A stretch of 64,000 nucleotides of DNA from NCBI GenBank assembly GCA_021404525.1, contig JAAWWE010000006.1, positions 62,001-126,000 on the forward strand, read 5' to 3'. Under the pieces are notes generated by a model that saw only the letters and a program-made list of their open reading frames with translations, was not told the origin of the DNA and did no database searches. This DNA is from Rhodobiaceae bacterium (lineage in GTDB: Bacteria > Pseudomonadota > Alphaproteobacteria > Parvibaculales > Parvibaculaceae). This document shows, piece after piece, positions 62,773 to 64,000 of this stretch (the first letter of the stretch is position 1; the number at the start of each line of letters is the position of its first letter). A program made the position numbers and the translations under genes.

Positions 62773-62980
62773 GGAATTTACTCACACGTTTCATAAGCGC
62801 CAGTGGTGTGGAGTGCGTCGGAACGCAAGATCCCACTCCACCGAAAGCTCTCTTGCGCCAGCAATACCCGTTCATCTGCTCGCCTGCTGTCGCGCAAGCA
62901 CCGTAGCTGGGTGAAGTGTCAGCGCACCTTGACCCTCGGGTCAAGCTCGGGGGTGCCAGCAAAGTGCTCATCACACACCC
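62773..62980. repeat. Intergenic region with a strong hairpin
   Basis: CTTGACCC-TC-GGGTCAAG (62928-62945) is a perfect 8-bp stem, nested in an outer GCACC (62924-62928) and GGTGC (62952-62956) pair. It stands just before repeat copy D. No gene visible. Confidence 0.55.
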
Positions 62981-63055
62981 AAGCTCGCGACCGCGAGTCG
63001 GTGCCACTGCACCGCCCCCGCGGAGGCAGTGAGCAAAGCGAACTCGCCGTGAGCG
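62981..63055 (+). repeat. Three-hairpin intergenic repeat, copy D
   Basis: Hairpin 1 CTCGCG-AC-CGCGAG (62984-62997), hairpin 2 CGGTGC-CACT-GCACCG (62999-63014), hairpin 3 GGC...GAG with CTCGCC (63025-63048), then GTGAGCG (63049-63055). In hairpin 2 the fourth pair is T-A where A and B have C-G, and in hairpin 3 GGC/GCC replaces GGT/ACC of copy B. It ends 5 bases from the aminotransferase stop codon. Confidence 0.8.
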
Positions 63056-63059
63056 AGAA

Positions 63060-64000
<941 letters not shown>

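Overview
The window looks like ordinary chromosome from an alphaproteobacterium. The evidence is the housekeeping set (metH/metF, mlaA/mlaC, ettA, panD, rpoD-dnaG, carAB-greA, trxB), a DnaG whose N-terminal zinc ligands are mostly replaced in the way I recall for alphaproteobacterial primases, and Irr/ICE-like iron boxes upstream of dps and a peroxiredoxin gene. The mix of catabolic genes (haloalkane dehalogenase-like hydrolase, Rieske oxygenase, dienelactone hydrolase, epoxide-hydrolase-like protein, phosphotransferases) with many TetR regulators resembles marine or hydrocarbon-associated Parvibaculum-like lineages. That placement is an inference. I see no phage, insertion sequence, CRISPR array or plasmid function.

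Layout. 1-2.8 kb: minus-strand methionine/folate operon (ArsR-methyltransferase fusion, metF, start of metH). 3.1-4.7 kb: mlaA-mlaC lipid-asymmetry genes. 4.8-8.6 kb: ettA, an orphan PAS-GAF protein and a DUF389 membrane protein. 8.6-10.1 kb: TetR and dienelactone hydrolase, divergent. 10.1-13.2 kb: PhoD-like phosphatase, a tRNA with anticodon CAT, a SIMPL-domain protein, panD. 13.3-17.4 kb: rpoD and dnaG. 17.6-21.9 kb: TetR facing a haloalkane dehalogenase-like / Rieske oxygenase / GST-like catabolic cluster. 22-28.4 kb: small regulator-enzyme pairs, a phosphotransferase, an ECF sigma factor with a C-terminal SnoaL-like part, yqeY. 28.6-33.8 kb: a possible leader peptide, carA, carB, greA. 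33.9-37.9 kb: thioesterase, hydrolase, TetR with two palindromic operators, four small membrane proteins (two are tandem duplicates), an Lrp regulator. 38-42.8 kb: an ELM1-like, 2OG-Fe oxygenase, large unknown protein and MBL-fold cluster. 42.8-48.2 kb: epoxide-hydrolase-like gene and a self-contained molybdoenzyme unit (oxidoreductase, TetR, mobA, mobB). 48.3-54.5 kb: peroxiredoxin, trxB, AraC-SDR pair, Ca/Na antiporter, MBL and AhpD-like genes. 54.7-60.2 kb: second MBL paralogue, HAD phosphatase, small HTH protein, universal stress protein, msrP, dps, M48 protease. 60.2-64 kb: a repeat-rich stretch with a probable small RNA, a DUF169 protein, small membrane proteins and the 3' part of an aspartate-type aminotransferase gene.

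Two themes stand out. First, regulation is local: at least six regulators sit divergent from their likely targets with clear inverted repeats between them (9339-9374, 18672-18720, 22533-22551, 23838-23865, 35691-35738, 46381-46406). Second, the last 4 kb carries a four-copy intergenic repeat made of three hairpins whose stems change in compensating ways between copies, next to a separate minus-strand RNA candidate made of stacked hairpins and ending in a strong terminator. These two, together with the ELM1/2OG-oxygenase/unknown-protein cluster, are the best candidates for something undescribed.
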